A DNA stretch of 64,000 bases from an uncultured Clostridia bacterium (GCA_947168885.1 CAMVNQ010000016.1:1-64000), one strand, 5' to 3'. Positions 1 to 8,099 are shown, numbered from the stretch's first letter. A program made the numbers and translations. The notes: a model not told the origin generated them from the letters alone.

Positions 1-2
1 CC

Positions 3-368
3 GAACTGATTGATCACTACGAGATATACAAGCCGAACAAGGCGGTCTATGATGAGTGGCAGGCGCTCACCAATCCGAAGAAAAAGGATAAGTTTTACGC
101 GGCTCACGGCAGTCAGATCGACGCATACAAGGCTCTGCGGTCTTTCTTCACGAATATGCTCGGTGACGGCGTGAGGCTCACACCAAAAACGTGGCGCTCA
201 GAGCTCGATGAACTCGGAAAAGAGAACGACGCTGATATGTTCCGGCTTCGTAAATTAGAGGACGACACCGCGACTATGGCGACGATCCTCTACAATGTCG
301 AGCACCTGCAGGCTTACGAGAAAAGGGAGCATGAAATTCAGAAGAAACGGAAAAATGTACTGGAATAA
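3..368 (+). CDS. C-terminal end of a mobilization relaxase (partial)
   Basis: An open frame enters from the left edge and ends at TAA 366-368, giving about 121 residues with no start in the window. The tail is charged and helical, with a YKPNKAVYDEWQAL stretch, a K-x-W-R-x-E-L-D-E-L segment and a final Arg/Lys-rich helix. From memory this matches the C-terminal region of relaxases carried by Tn4451-like and ICE-type elements of Firmicutes, which nick oriT to start transfer. The catalytic Tyr/His part is outside the window, so activity cannot be judged. The downstream TnpV-like and integrase genes support an origin in an integrative element. It could be another DNA-processing protein of such elements. 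Confidence 0.6.
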   Translation, partial: ELIDHYEIYKPNKAVYDEWQALTNPKKKDKFYAAHGSQIDAYKALRSFFTNMLGDGVRLTPKTWRSELDELGKENDADMFRLRKLEDDTATMATILYNVEHLQAYEKREHEIQKKRKNVLE

Positions 369-451
369 GATCAACGGGTGTCCGCATCGTGGACACCCTC
401 CCGCTTCCGAAATAATATTTGATCTTTTTTCGGATTTTTTCAAAAAACTAC

Positions 452-480
452 TTGACAAATTCACATGTCGGGTATATACT
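452..480 (+). promoter_or_regulatory. Sigma-A type promoter for the TnpV-integrase pair
   Basis: TTGACA at 452-457 and TATACT at 475-480 are separated by exactly 17 bases. It lies 55 bases upstream of the TnpV-like start codon, in a gene-free, AT-rich stretch after the relaxase stop, so it should transcribe the TnpV-like and integrase genes. Confidence 0.75.
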
Positions 481-535
481 TTAAAGCGATAAAGGCGGCG
501 CTCTGCCAGAGGGATTACGGGCGGGAGGAATGGTT

Positions 536-829
536 ATGCCAAGTGTAAATAATCTCGGAAAATATGGTCGTATGCGCGAAAAATATCTCAGAGAGTATCA
601 GCCGGAGCTATATGCCGACCTCGTGCGCAGTGGCGAACTATTTGATCATTGCGCCGAGATCAACGACACGGCGTATGCACAGGTCAATCAAATAGTAAAG
701 AGTATGGCGCGGATTGACGGACTTACAGAACAGATGAAGAACACCGATCCTTTGAAATGGATACGCTTAATGAATAACTACAAGGCTTGCGCCGAGGAAA
801 TAATCTACAATGAACTGATTTTTATTTGA
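536..829 (+). CDS. TnpV-like transposon-encoded protein
   Basis: A 97-residue protein with the pattern LGKYGRMREKYLREYQP, a central D/E-rich helix and an end like AEEIIYNELI. I recognise this as the TnpV family found in Tn4451-type and related integrative elements of Clostridia. Its molecular role is not established. GGAGG at 524-528 lies one base from the ATG at 530 but seven bases from the ATG at 536, so 536 is taken as the start. It follows the promoter at 452-480 and its TGA is 14 bases before the integrase start, so the two are co-transcribed and probably translationally coupled. Confidence 0.7.
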   Translation: MPSVNNLGKYGRMREKYLREYQPELYADLVRSGELFDHCAEINDTAYAQVNQIVKSMARIDGLTEQMKNTDPLKWIRLMNNYKACAEEIIYNELIFI

Positions 830-843
830 ACGGAGGGATAAAA

Positions 844-2271
844 TTGGCAGTAATCGAAGAACGCAAGAACAAGGACGGAGATGTTACGAGTTATCGTATC
901 AGGGTATCGCTCGGTTATGATGTCAACGGAAAACAGATAATCAAATTAAAGACCTGGAAGCCTTTATCGGGAATGACTAAGACGCAGATACGCAAGGAGC
1001 TCGACAAGCAGTCCGCTATGTTTGAGAGCGAGTGCTTACAAGGCCTGTATGTAAACGACGACATTACCTTTCAGCAGCTCTATGATATGTGGTGGACGGA
1101 ATACGCCGTGATCAATCTGAAAAAGTCTACTCTGGAAAGCTACGAAAAGATGAAGCCCGCCATTATGGACGCTATCGGGCATCTGAAGCTCAGCAAGATA
1201 CAGCCGCACCACCTCAACGAGTTCTATGCTTCGCTTATGGGCAGGGATATAAAGTGCAACGAGGCTGTCGTGCCGACGATTGATTTCACGGAGCTGATAC
1301 TTGTCCACAACGGCAGGAAATGCAAGAAAAAGCGTATGAAGCAGATAGATATTTCCACGAAAGCCGGTGTCGGGCTCACCACTATCAGGACTATGCTCGA
1401 CGGAAAACCTATCAGCGTCAGGTGTGCCAAAGCCATTGCCGAGGTTATGGGGCTCAACTACAAAAAGTCGTTCAAGGAAGTCAAGCGTAAGTCTGTTTCG
1501 GCAGCAACGGCGAAAAGGTATCACGCTTTGATCTCAACAGTATTTACTCACGCGGTGTATCAGAATATCATTCCTATCAATCCCTGTACTCGTGTACGAC
1601 CGCCGAAGGTCAGCAGGGACGAGGCTCAGTACCTTGAAGAAGATCAGGTACACAGAATGCTGGGACTGCTTGAAAATGCCCGGGAGCCGTTCAGAACGAT
1701 GACCATGCTCTGTATGTTCCTCGGTCTCCGCCGCGGCGAGCTCTGTGCGTTGGAATGGGACAACATCGACTTTGACAAGCATCTCATAAGCGTCCGGAAG
1801 AATCTTATTGCCTCCAAAAAGGGTGGCGTATTTCTGGACACGCCGAAGAACAAGACTTCCATACGCGATATCCGCGTGACAGACAGCATTCTCGATATTC
1901 TCCGAGAGTATAAGGACTGGCAGAGCGAGTACAAGGAGAATGTCGGCAGCTTGTGGGAGGAATCGGACAAGCTGTTCACTAACGCTATGGGCGGCTGGCT
2001 CAACCCCTCGACTTACTCCGGCTGGTTCTCCAAATTCTGTAAAAGGAACGGCTTTGAGAATGTTCATGTCCACACTCTGCGCCACACTTCGGCGACGATA
2101 ATGCTGATGAACGGCGTTCCGCTCCGCGTTGTATCGCAGCGTCTCGGGCACCACGACTCCAGCACCACAAATAACATTTACGCCCATGTCATCCGCCGCG
2201 CTGACGAGTTTGCCGCCGAGGCTCTCGATAAAGCGATCTTCACCCAAAATACCGACAGCAAAGCGAGCTGA
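844..2271 (+). CDS. Tyrosine-type site-specific integrase with an inserted HTH-like segment
   Basis: A 475-residue tyrosine recombinase that should integrate and excise the element whose end lies here. The catalytic set is visible: Arg near 296 in GLRRGE, H-T-L-R-H at 410-414, a GHH motif just after it, and the nucleophile Tyr near 446 in NNIYAHV. An N-terminal AP2-like region (AVIEERKNKDGD) precedes the core-binding domain. Residues about 155-205 are an insertion that looks like an XRE-type helix-turn-helix (ISTKAGVGLTTIRTMLDG), which is not usual in this family. The start is TTG at 844, because GGAGGG at 832-837 sits six bases upstream; an in-frame TTG at 826 has no ribosome binding site. 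The attachment site probably lies between the stop and the terminator at 2411. Confidence 0.9.
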   Translation: MAVIEERKNKDGDVTSYRIRVSLGYDVNGKQIIKLKTWKPLSGMTKTQIRKELDKQSAMFESECLQGLYVNDDITFQQLYDMWWTEYAVINLKKSTLESYEKMKPAIMDAIGHLKLSKIQPHHLNEFYASLMGRDIKCNEAVVPTIDFTELILVHNGRKCKKKRMKQIDISTKAGVGLTTIRTMLDGKPISVRCAKAIAEVMGLNYKKSFKEVKRKSVSAATAKRYHALISTVFTHAVYQNIIPINPCTRVRPPKVSRDEAQYLEEDQVHRMLGLLENAREPFRTMTMLCMFLGLRRGELCALEWDNIDFDKHLISVRKNLIASKKGGVFLDTPKNKTSIRDIRVTDSILDILREYKDWQSEYKENVGSLWEESDKLFTNAMGGWLNPSTYSGWFSKFCKRNGFENVHVHTLRHTSATIMLMNGVPLRVVSQRLGHHDSSTTNNIYAHVIRRADEFAAEALDKAIFTQNTDSKAS

Positions 2272-2410
2272 TGCACAAATACTGACCCCTTATTCAAGAC
2301 AGATAGTATAAAGGTAGTTTCCCAAAAGTTAATCAGCGGGGCTGATCAAAGCAGTATCATCTAGGTAATGTCTGAAATGTCAAAACCTATCAAATAATCC
2401 AATAACAACA

Positions 2411-2446
2411 AGCGCACCATTCGGCGTAACAACCGAATGGTGCGCT
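2411..2446. terminator. Bidirectional rho-independent terminator
   Basis: A perfect 14-bp stem (2411-2424 with 2433-2446) with an 8-base loop is followed by GTTTTTATT on the plus strand. It lies between the integrase and the convergent oxidoreductase gene, whose stop is 8 bases away, so it can end both transcripts. The 139 bases between the integrase stop and the stem contain no gene. Confidence 0.85.
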
Positions 2447-2453
2447 GTTTTTA

Positions 2454-3476
2454 TTATCCCATCTTGAACGACTCAGCCATACTCGTTACAAAGTGCCATT
2501 GCCGTTCCATATAGGTTTTCAGCATTTTAGTACGATCGCGATAATCGGTAAGAACTCTGTCGGGCTCGTCAAAATGCTCTGCAATCGCCAAAGCAGCGGC
2601 GTTTCCGCTTTCCATACCCGCAGAGATCCCCTCGCCCATAGGGTTCAGAAAGCCCGCAACTTCACCCGCGAATAACAGCCGTCCCTCGCCGTAGTCTATA
2701 TTGCATCCAGCCCGAATATATGGCATAAGCCACTTTTCCTCTTTCACGGTTTTGACTATCGTGAGCGCGTGACGGTTCTGCATATAGCGAATAAAGCTGT
2801 CATAATAGAACGCGATTCTGCTGGTATCCTTAACGGCGACACCCAGCACAAGCATATCATCCTTCACATTGAACCAAGTGTCATACTCAGACAGCTCCGG
2901 CTGTAGGTAAGCGTAGAAATAGTGCGGATCGAGGTCAATTTTTCCGTAATTGAAGGTCTGATATGTGGTGATGTATTTCGGTGAGATTTTCAGCACCGAT
3001 CTTTTAAGCACAGACGTAACGCCCTCGCAGTCGATAACATATCTCGCTTGTTCGGTGTATATCTTGTCGGAATGGAGTTTCAGCTCGATATGATTGCTTT
3101 TCTGCTCACAGGATATTGCAGAAGTCTCATCACGAAGCTCGGCACCCGCTTCGACCGCGTTTTCGGTCAGCCAGTTATCGAACGAACTGCGCCAGATGTT
3201 GACACCTTCCTGCTCAAAAGCATATTCCTTGCCCTTGTCATCGGTAAATATCATACCGTGGTTATCAGTCGGAGTACACATCGCAGAGCGCGGAACCGCT
3301 TTTCCGAAATACCGGCTCACCAAGTCCATGGACTTTTTTATCAGTACGCCCGAACACGACTTGTACCGCGGCAGCTTCATTCGTTCAACGAGCAAGACCT
3401 TCAAGTGACTGTCGGCGAGAGTCTTTGCTGCTGTCGCACCTGTCGGTCCCGCGCCGACAACTATAACATCATACAT
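2454..3476 (-). CDS. FAD-dependent oxidoreductase, geranylgeranyl reductase family
   Basis: A 340-residue flavoprotein with a dinucleotide-binding motif GAGPTGATAA at residues 8-17, the ERMKLPRYKSCSG segment that in this family follows the first Rossmann unit, and a second FAD motif GRLLFAGEVAGFLNPMGEGI near residues 270-290. These are the hallmarks of the geranylgeranyl reductase/p-hydroxybenzoate hydroxylase fold, which reduces or oxidises lipid-like or aromatic substrates. The substrate cannot be named. No membrane segment is visible. AGAGGT stands ahead of the ATG. It sits alone between the integrase and a toxin-antitoxin pair and may be host DNA bordering the left element. Confidence 0.8.
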   Translation of the reverse strand: MYDVIVVGAGPTGATAAKTLADSHLKVLLVERMKLPRYKSCSGVLIKKSMDLVSRYFGKAVPRSAMCTPTDNHGMIFTDDKGKEYAFEQEGVNIWRSSFDNWLTENAVEAGAELRDETSAISCEQKSNHIELKLHSDKIYTEQARYVIDCEGVTSVLKRSVLKISPKYITTYQTFNYGKIDLDPHYFYAYLQPELSEYDTWFNVKDDMLVLGVAVKDTSRIAFYYDSFIRYMQNRHALTIVKTVKEEKWLMPYIRAGCNIDYGEGRLLFAGEVAGFLNPMGEGISAGMESGNAAALAIAEHFDEPDRVLTDYRDRTKMLKTYMERQWHFVTSMAESFKMG

Positions 3477-3502
3477 CTGTTGACCTCTGATACTTATTAT
3501 TG

Positions 3503-3838
3503 TTATTCAAGTGAGACCGGCTCGCAACGAAGTATTTTCTGCCAGTTTCTCCTTCCGTAAAGAAATCTGACTATATGCACCGTATGAGATTTTTTGTCTA
3601 TAACATAAAACGCCAGATAGTTCTTAACGGGGATCATCCTGATTCCCCACTCTTTCAGGACAGGGTCATCAATGATCTGATGCTTCTCCGGCATAAAGGA
3701 GAGATTTCCTATTTCCTCCTCGATAGTGTCAAGTAGACTGTCGGCAGCTGCCGGATTAAGAAGCGTGAATTCAATATGATCCGCCGCTTCAATGATGTCC
3801 TGCTCGCCTTTATTGGTGATATGAATATTATATGTCAT
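3503..3838 (-). CDS. RelE/ParE-family toxin
   Basis: A 111-residue protein with the ParE/RelE pattern: an N-terminal helical hairpin (EQDIIEAADHIE), the central IRMIPVKNYLAFYVID strand region and a terminal VRFLYGRRNW motif. Members are ribosome-dependent mRNA interferases or gyrase poisons; this sequence does not decide which. The start ATG overlaps the end of the antitoxin by four bases (ATGA), typical of an antitoxin-toxin operon. The last residues, after the GRRNW motif, are probably unstructured. Confidence 0.88.
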   Translation of the reverse strand: MTYNIHITNKGEQDIIEAADHIEFTLLNPAAADSLLDTIEEEIGNLSFMPEKHQIIDDPVLKEWGIRMIPVKNYLAFYVIDKKSHTVHIVRFLYGRRNWQKILRCEPVSLE

Positions 3839-4098
3839 TTCCTGCGGCGCTCCCTGATACTTGCCATAGCTTCTGAGAACGGTCTGGTATTGCCTTTCTC
3901 AACATCCGAAAGACCGTCTTTGATAAGGTCGTACAGTTCAAATCTTCCCACAAGCGATTCATAAGCCTCGATACTCATAACAGCAAGATCGCCTTTGCCG
4001 TTTTTGGTGATGAATACCGGCTCGTCGTAGGTGTGGCAGAATGTTGATATTTCGTTGTAGCCGTTTCTGAGGTCAGCGCTTGATCTGATATTTGGCAT
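3835..4098 (-). CDS. Phd/YefM-family antitoxin
   Basis: An 87-residue antitoxin. The N-terminal half (MPNIRSSADLRNGYNEISTF) and the segment EPVFITKNGKGDLAVMSIEAYESL are the DNA-binding Phd fold; the basic C-terminal third (SMASIRERRRK-like end) should wrap the toxin. A strong AAAGGAGGAG ribosome binding site precedes the ATG. It precedes and overlaps the toxin gene. The promoter at 4131-4159 contains inverted TAACA/TGTTA arms, a likely site for autorepression by the complex. Confidence 0.88.
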   Translation of the reverse strand: MPNIRSSADLRNGYNEISTFCHTYDEPVFITKNGKGDLAVMSIEAYESLVGRFELYDLIKDGLSDVEKGNTRPFSEAMASIRERRRK

Positions 4099-4130
4099 AA
4101 CGACTCCTCCTTTTTGTAGTTCGTAACAAT

Positions 4131-4159
4131 ATTATACACGAATTTTGTTATATTGTCAA
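4131..4159 (-). promoter_or_regulatory. Consensus promoter and probable operator of the toxin-antitoxin operon
   Basis: On the minus strand TTGACA (4159-4154) and TATAAT (4136-4131) are 17 bases apart, a full consensus promoter. The arms TAACA (4124-4128) and TGTTA (4146-4150) bracket the -10 box and could bind the Phd-type antitoxin. Confidence 0.8.
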
Positions 4160-4195
4160 GAGCAAATCAGCGTTTATCCGAAAACCAGAGATACG

Positions 4196-4268
4196 AGTTC
4201 ATTTCACATCCAAAAAAGTTCATTTCGCACCATATCGTTAAACTTTTCCGCACGATTTCCGATATAAT
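4196..4268 (+). promoter_or_regulatory. LytTR-type direct repeats and promoter of the two-component operon
   Basis: Two near-identical 13-mers, AGTTCATTTCACA (4196-4208) and AGTTCATTTCGCA (4217-4229), repeat with a period of 21 bases, two helical turns. That is the arrangement bound by LytTR-domain dimers. The second TTCGC lies exactly 37 bases upstream of GATATAATA (4261-4269), whose TATAAT (4263-4268) should be the -10 box. No good -35 box is present, which fits an activator-dependent promoter. The same arrangement stands before the 6591 operon. Confidence 0.75.
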
Positions 4269-4327
4269 AATAGATATAGTATTGCCCTTACTATCGGCGG
4301 TGAGCCATAACAAACGGAGATGATAGA

Positions 4328-5032
4328 ATGAGATTTGCTGTATGCGACGACGAAGCCGAGCTTCGCAGGGATATTTCGGACAGGATAGCCGCACTGTGTC
4401 CGGGAGCGTCGGTGATGGAGTTTTCATCGGGCGGTGAGCTTCTCGCAGGCGCGGGAGGCTTTGACATAATCTTTCTTGACATAGGAATGGACGGGCTCGA
4501 CGGTATGCAGACCGCAAAAAAGCTGCGTCAGGACGGCTGCCGCGCGGCGATCATCTTTGTTACCGCGTTCGAGGACAGAGTTTTCGACGCTTTCGATGTC
4601 GGAGCGTTCAACTTCCTCGTGAAGCCCGTATCGGCGCAGAAATTCGCAGAAGTGCTGAAAAAGGCGATAAACAGCCGCACAGAGCCCGTTGCGACTGCAA
4701 CAAGCGACAGGTTCATAGCCGTGAAATCCGGCGGTGTCAGCACCAAACTCGCGTTGTCCGAGATCATGTACGCCGAGGTTTTCGACCGCATACTGATACT
4801 GCACACGGTCAGCGGAAAAGTCGAGTACCGCGGGCGGCTGAACGAGTTCGAGAAATGCACCGACGAGACGTTCTTCCGCACCCACCGCTCGTACCTCATC
4901 AACCTGCGCTACCTCGAAAAATACACATCGAGCGAGGTCACAATGGAGAACGGCGACCGCGTCCTACTCGCGAAACAGCGGTACAGCGAGCTTGTCAGGG
5001 CGTATCTGCGCTATATAAAATCGGAGGGCTGA
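4328..5032 (+). CDS. LytTR-family response regulator
   Basis: A 234-residue response regulator. Residues 1-120 are a receiver domain with the acidic pair CDDE at 8-9, the phospho-acceptor Asp near 51 in IIFLDIGMDG and the conserved Lys in VKPVSAQK. Residues about 130-230 are a LytTR DNA-binding domain (FIAVKSGG, EIMYAEVFDR, FFRTHRSYLINL). Proteins of this AgrA/VirR type bind pairs of direct repeats about 21 bases apart. Such repeats stand directly upstream and again before the 6591 operon, so autoregulation and control of that operon are inferred. The stop is followed one base later by the kinase start, so the pair is one operon. Confidence 0.92.
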   Translation: MRFAVCDDEAELRRDISDRIAALCPGASVMEFSSGGELLAGAGGFDIIFLDIGMDGLDGMQTAKKLRQDGCRAAIIFVTAFEDRVFDAFDVGAFNFLVKPVSAQKFAEVLKKAINSRTEPVATATSDRFIAVKSGGVSTKLALSEIMYAEVFDRILILHTVSGKVEYRGRLNEFEKCTDETFFRTHRSYLINLRYLEKYTSSEVTMENGDRVLLAKQRYSELVRAYLRYIKSEG

Positions 5033-5033
5033 A

Positions 5034-6401
5034 ATGTACGATTATCTTGAATTTTACACGGACATCAGCCTGACGCTGACGATGATTATTACGCTTCTGG
5101 TGTATTCCGTCGGGCTGATGCAGTTCCTCCGCCCGTTCACGAAAAGCCGCCTCGCGCGGTATCTCACGGGCGCGGCGTATGCGGCGATAATGCTTGTGAT
5201 GTTCTTCCTGCCGCAGGAGTTCAACAATATGGTAGCCTACGGCGCGGGAGTCGTTGGAGCGTTTGCGGTATTCACCCTGCTCGACCGGCGTAACTACGCG
5301 CAAAAGCTGTTTCTCGCGTTCTCGTTCTTCTCGGTCCGCTGGCTTACCGCCGCAGTCGGTACGTCGATATGGCTGAAGGTTTACGGCTGGACATGCGGAT
5401 TCGTCATTGACACATTCATGTTCGAACCCGAAAAACAGGTCGCAGCGTACATCGTTTACGACGCGGTCGAGGGCTGCATAATGGCGGGCATAATGCTCCT
5501 GCTGATAACGATTTTCCACAAGGTCTATGTAAGCAAAAACGAGAAAATGACCATAAAAGAGGCGCTTCTGCTGATGCTTCCGAGCGTGGCGGGCGTGTTC
5601 AACTACCGGCTCCTGCTCTACTTCAACAGCATCGACACGCGGGAGATCGACATCAGCCCCTACGACCTCATTTCGTTCGTTTTCTACCTCGTTTCGTACA
5701 CGGCACTGGTCGCGGTCATTTATTTCTACGAGCAGATCAAAGCCGGACAGCGCCGCGAGAAAGAAACCGCTATGCTTTCGGTGCAGACCGACAATATCCG
5801 CGACTACATCAGCGGCGCGGAGAGCCTGTACCGCGACATCCGCGCGATACGTCATGATATGAGAAATCACCTCGCAGTCCTTGAAAGCTTGCATGCACGG
5901 GGCGAGAACGAGGCGTTTGAAAGCTATCTCGCGGAGGCGCGGGAGCGTATCGGCAGCGACAAGGGCGTAAACAGCGGCGATCCCGTGACCGATGTTATCC
6001 TCACCGAAAAACAGAGCGAAGCCGAACGCCGCAGTATCACTTTCGAGTGCGATTTCCACTACCCCGACGGCTTTTCCGCGGGAGCTCTCGATATGAGCAT
6101 TATCCTCAACAACGCGCTGAACAATGCTATCGAAGCCGCCGGGAAATGCCCCGAGGGCGAGCGGCGTATCGCGATAACCTCGCTGAAAAAGAAGAACGCG
6201 TTTGTGATAACGGTCACGAACACCTGTACCGGCGACTGCCCCGCCGCGGACGGCGAGCTTCCCGAAACGACAAAACCCGACCGCTCCGAACACGGCTTCG
6301 GTCTCGTGAACATCAAAAATACCGCCGAAAAATATGGCGGCGGTATAGATATTTCCTGCGAAAACCAGCTGTTCACTCTGACGGTCATGCTGATGACGTG
6401 A
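5034..6401 (+). CDS. AgrC-like membrane sensor histidine kinase (GHKL type)
   Basis: A 455-residue sensor kinase. The first 230 residues are hydrophobic and can form about six membrane segments with short loops, as in the AgrC/ComD peptide receptors. The cytosolic part has the H-box IRHDMRNHL with His near 274, the N-box NNALNNAIEA near 355 and a G-box HGFGLVNI near 425, typical of the SpoOB-like dimerisation domain and HATPase_c_5. It starts one base after the regulator stop. No AgrD-like peptide gene or AgrB protease is seen nearby, so the signal is unknown. Another possible role is sensing membrane stress rather than a peptide. Confidence 0.9.
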   Translation: MYDYLEFYTDISLTLTMIITLLVYSVGLMQFLRPFTKSRLARYLTGAAYAAIMLVMFFLPQEFNNMVAYGAGVVGAFAVFTLLDRRNYAQKLFLAFSFFSVRWLTAAVGTSIWLKVYGWTCGFVIDTFMFEPEKQVAAYIVYDAVEGCIMAGIMLLLITIFHKVYVSKNEKMTIKEALLLMLPSVAGVFNYRLLLYFNSIDTREIDISPYDLISFVFYLVSYTALVAVIYFYEQIKAGQRREKETAMLSVQTDNIRDYISGAESLYRDIRAIRHDMRNHLAVLESLHARGENEAFESYLAEARERIGSDKGVNSGDPVTDVILTEKQSEAERRSITFECDFHYPDGFSAGALDMSIILNNALNNAIEAAGKCPEGERRIAITSLKKKNAFVITVTNTCTGDCPAADGELPETTKPDRSEHGFGLVNIKNTAEKYGGGIDISCENQLFTLTVMLMT

Positions 6402-6466
6402 TTTCGCGTCGGAAAAAGGGCGGTTCGCGGCATTTGGCTTGATTTCATACGGCTTCGGACGATATA
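6396..6466 (+). promoter_or_regulatory. Second LytTR-type promoter, for the 6591-10014 operon
   Basis: TTCGCG occurs at 6403-6408 and 6424-6429, again with a 21-base period. The second copy begins exactly 37 bases before GATATAATA (6461-6469), as it does upstream of the regulator gene. The TATAAT box is 6463-6468. The first repeat overlaps the last codons of the kinase gene. The shared geometry suggests one regulon. Confidence 0.7.
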
Positions 6467-6497
6467 ATAAATGCAAGCGGTATAGTATTGTCTGAAG

Positions 6498-6526
6498 TTT
6501 TCTCCCCCGCGGAGCGGGGGAGAAAA
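6498..6526 (+). other. Perfect 13-bp hairpin in the operon leader
   Basis: TTTTCTCCCCCGC (6498-6510) and its exact complement (6514-6526) are separated by GGA. The hairpin lies about 25-30 bases after the expected transcription start. It has no U-run on either strand, so it is not a standard terminator. It may protect the 5' end of the mRNA or be bound by a protein. Confidence 0.6.
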
Positions 6527-6590
6527 CGAGTCCAACACACTTCCGCTGCGGCATGGATTTGCCAAATCATCACAGAAAGGATTTGATAGT

Positions 6591-7088
6591 ATGATCACAA
6601 ACACAATGTCAGCGCTGATGTCGGCAGGCACCACGCTCAAACAGGCTCAGGTGCAGCAGCACGCGCTCAAAAAGGACGAGGGTCACGCGGGTATCCTCAA
6701 AGCCGAGATCGAGCATTCGGTCAAGACCGATACAAGCGCGAAAGAAGCGGAACTGAAAGAAACCGAGGAACACGCTGCTGATCTGAGATCGAAACAGACG
6801 GACACCCTCGAAGCCGCGACCGCCGAGCTTCGTGACAACATCGAGCGTGCCCGTGAAGCCGACCGCGAGGAAGCCAAGAAAGAGGCAAAGGCGGCCGAAA
6901 AGAAGAAGTCCGAAAAAACCGAGAAAGAGAACAAGACCGGAAAACTCGGGAATGCTCCCGAAACGGACGAAAACGGCGAGAATGACGGCGTTAAGGCAGT
7001 CACGGGAACGGAGACTGTCGAGGCCGTTCTGCCCGATGAAACTCCTGACCCGATACGCGTTCACAAGCCCATTGACATTACGGTCTGA
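6591..7088 (+). CDS. Charged coiled-coil protein, first gene of the LytTR-controlled operon
   Basis: I do not recognise this 165-residue protein. It has no signal peptide or membrane segment. Residues 1-30 are amphipathic and Gln-rich (TTLKQAQVQQHAL), residues 40-125 form a Glu/Lys/Ala coiled coil (EEAKKEAKAAEKKK), and the tail is acidic and Pro-rich, ending IRVHKPIDITV. AAAGGA stands nine bases ahead of the ATG. It is the first gene after the promoter at 6396-6466 and is 12 bases from the next gene. The composition suggests a structural or partner protein. No enzyme motif is present. Confidence 0.7.
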   Translation: MITNTMSALMSAGTTLKQAQVQQHALKKDEGHAGILKAEIEHSVKTDTSAKEAELKETEEHAADLRSKQTDTLEAATAELRDNIERAREADREEAKKEAKAAEKKKSEKTEKENKTGKLGNAPETDENGENDGVKAVTGTETVEAVLPDETPDPIRVHKPIDITV

Positions 7089-7100
7089 GGGGGTGGGTTT

Positions 7101-8087
7101 ATGGGAATGAGGATTGACAGCTCATATAACAATTATCCCGTCAACAGAAGCACACAGACCGATACCACGCGCAAGACCGCGAATGACGAGCTTTCGTATC
7201 TGCAGGACAAATTCAAGGATTACAGCTTTGTCGCCGCGAATTTCAGGCAGGGTATGCGCTACGGCTCGAACGCGACCACGAATGTCGCTATTTCTCCGCA
7301 GTTTCTGAAGAAAATGGCGAATGACCCGAAGCTCGCGGAAGAATACGAAAAAGAGATCGCAAATATGAAGTCCTGCGACCAGTGGTGCCGCGCCAATATT
7401 CAAGCGCGCGGGGATAAGCTCGTCGCGGACGGCTGGGCGATTGATAAGGACGGCGGGATAAGCCGCTGGAGCATCGGCACTCACGATGACCGCACGGCTC
7501 GCGTGAAGTCGCCCACTGAGTATGCGAATGAGCTGTATGAGAAGAAGAAAGCGGCAAAGAAAAACGATACGGCAGAGTTGCTCAAAAGCTTGCAGAACAG
7601 TACAAAGGGGCTTAACATTGCGGTCGGTTCCGCGCTGAATATGAGCAAGGACAATAAAACCGGCTCGGTCGCTATTAACCAGAAAATACTGGATAAAGCT
7701 ATGAACGACCCCGAAACCGCGAAAAAGCTCTCCGAGCTTGTCACCGGAATAGAAAAGGCTGAAAAGACCGTTGCGGGCTATTATAATTCCATAGGCGGCG
7801 TTACGGAAAGAACAAGTCATTGGTATATTGATGAAAACGGCAACCTGTTGTCTTTCGGATATACGCACAGAGATGATAAGCTGAATAAGAAGCTGCGTGA
7901 GGAAGCCGCAAACAATTCCAAGGAACTTATTGAACGCTCCCGCGAAAAGTCTCGTGAAAGGGCGAAAGAGCTTGCCGAAAAGCTGACCGAGAAGGATGAA
8001 ACCGCCAAAGCAAAGCCGCACCTTGAAAAGTTTGAGGATATGCGGGATAAACTCGCTAAGGGAGATTTTCTCAATGACAGAGCGTAG
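7101..8087 (+). CDS. DUF6033-like protein with an internal duplication
   Basis: A 328-residue soluble protein without signal peptide. The N-terminus (MGMRIDSSYNNYP) is Ser/Tyr/Asn-rich. Two units follow: residues about 48-155 (NVAISPQFLKKMANDP, then WAIDKDGGISRWSIGTHDD) and about 165-275 (SVAINQKILDKAMNDPE, then WYIDENGNLLSFGYTHRDD). Each has an AI-(S/N)-x4-L-x-K-A/M-NDP helix and a W-x-ID-x-(D/N)-G strand, so the gene arose by tandem duplication. I associate the pattern with DUF6033 of Lachnospiraceae and Oscillospiraceae, function unknown. The tail is a Glu/Arg/Lys coiled coil. GAGGGGG precedes the start. Confidence 0.7.
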   Translation: MGMRIDSSYNNYPVNRSTQTDTTRKTANDELSYLQDKFKDYSFVAANFRQGMRYGSNATTNVAISPQFLKKMANDPKLAEEYEKEIANMKSCDQWCRANIQARGDKLVADGWAIDKDGGISRWSIGTHDDRTARVKSPTEYANELYEKKKAAKKNDTAELLKSLQNSTKGLNIAVGSALNMSKDNKTGSVAINQKILDKAMNDPETAKKLSELVTGIEKAEKTVAGYYNSIGGVTERTSHWYIDENGNLLSFGYTHRDDKLNKKLREEAANNSKELIERSREKSRERAKELAEKLTEKDETAKAKPHLEKFEDMRDKLAKGDFLNDRA

Positions 8088-8099
8088 GGAGGTGTGGTT

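Noticed and set aside
4995-6554. Long antisense open frame of over 500 codons opposite the kinase gene
   Set aside because: It is a by-product of GC-rich third positions in the real kinase gene; no ribosome binding site or domain is seen and the residues are of low complexity.
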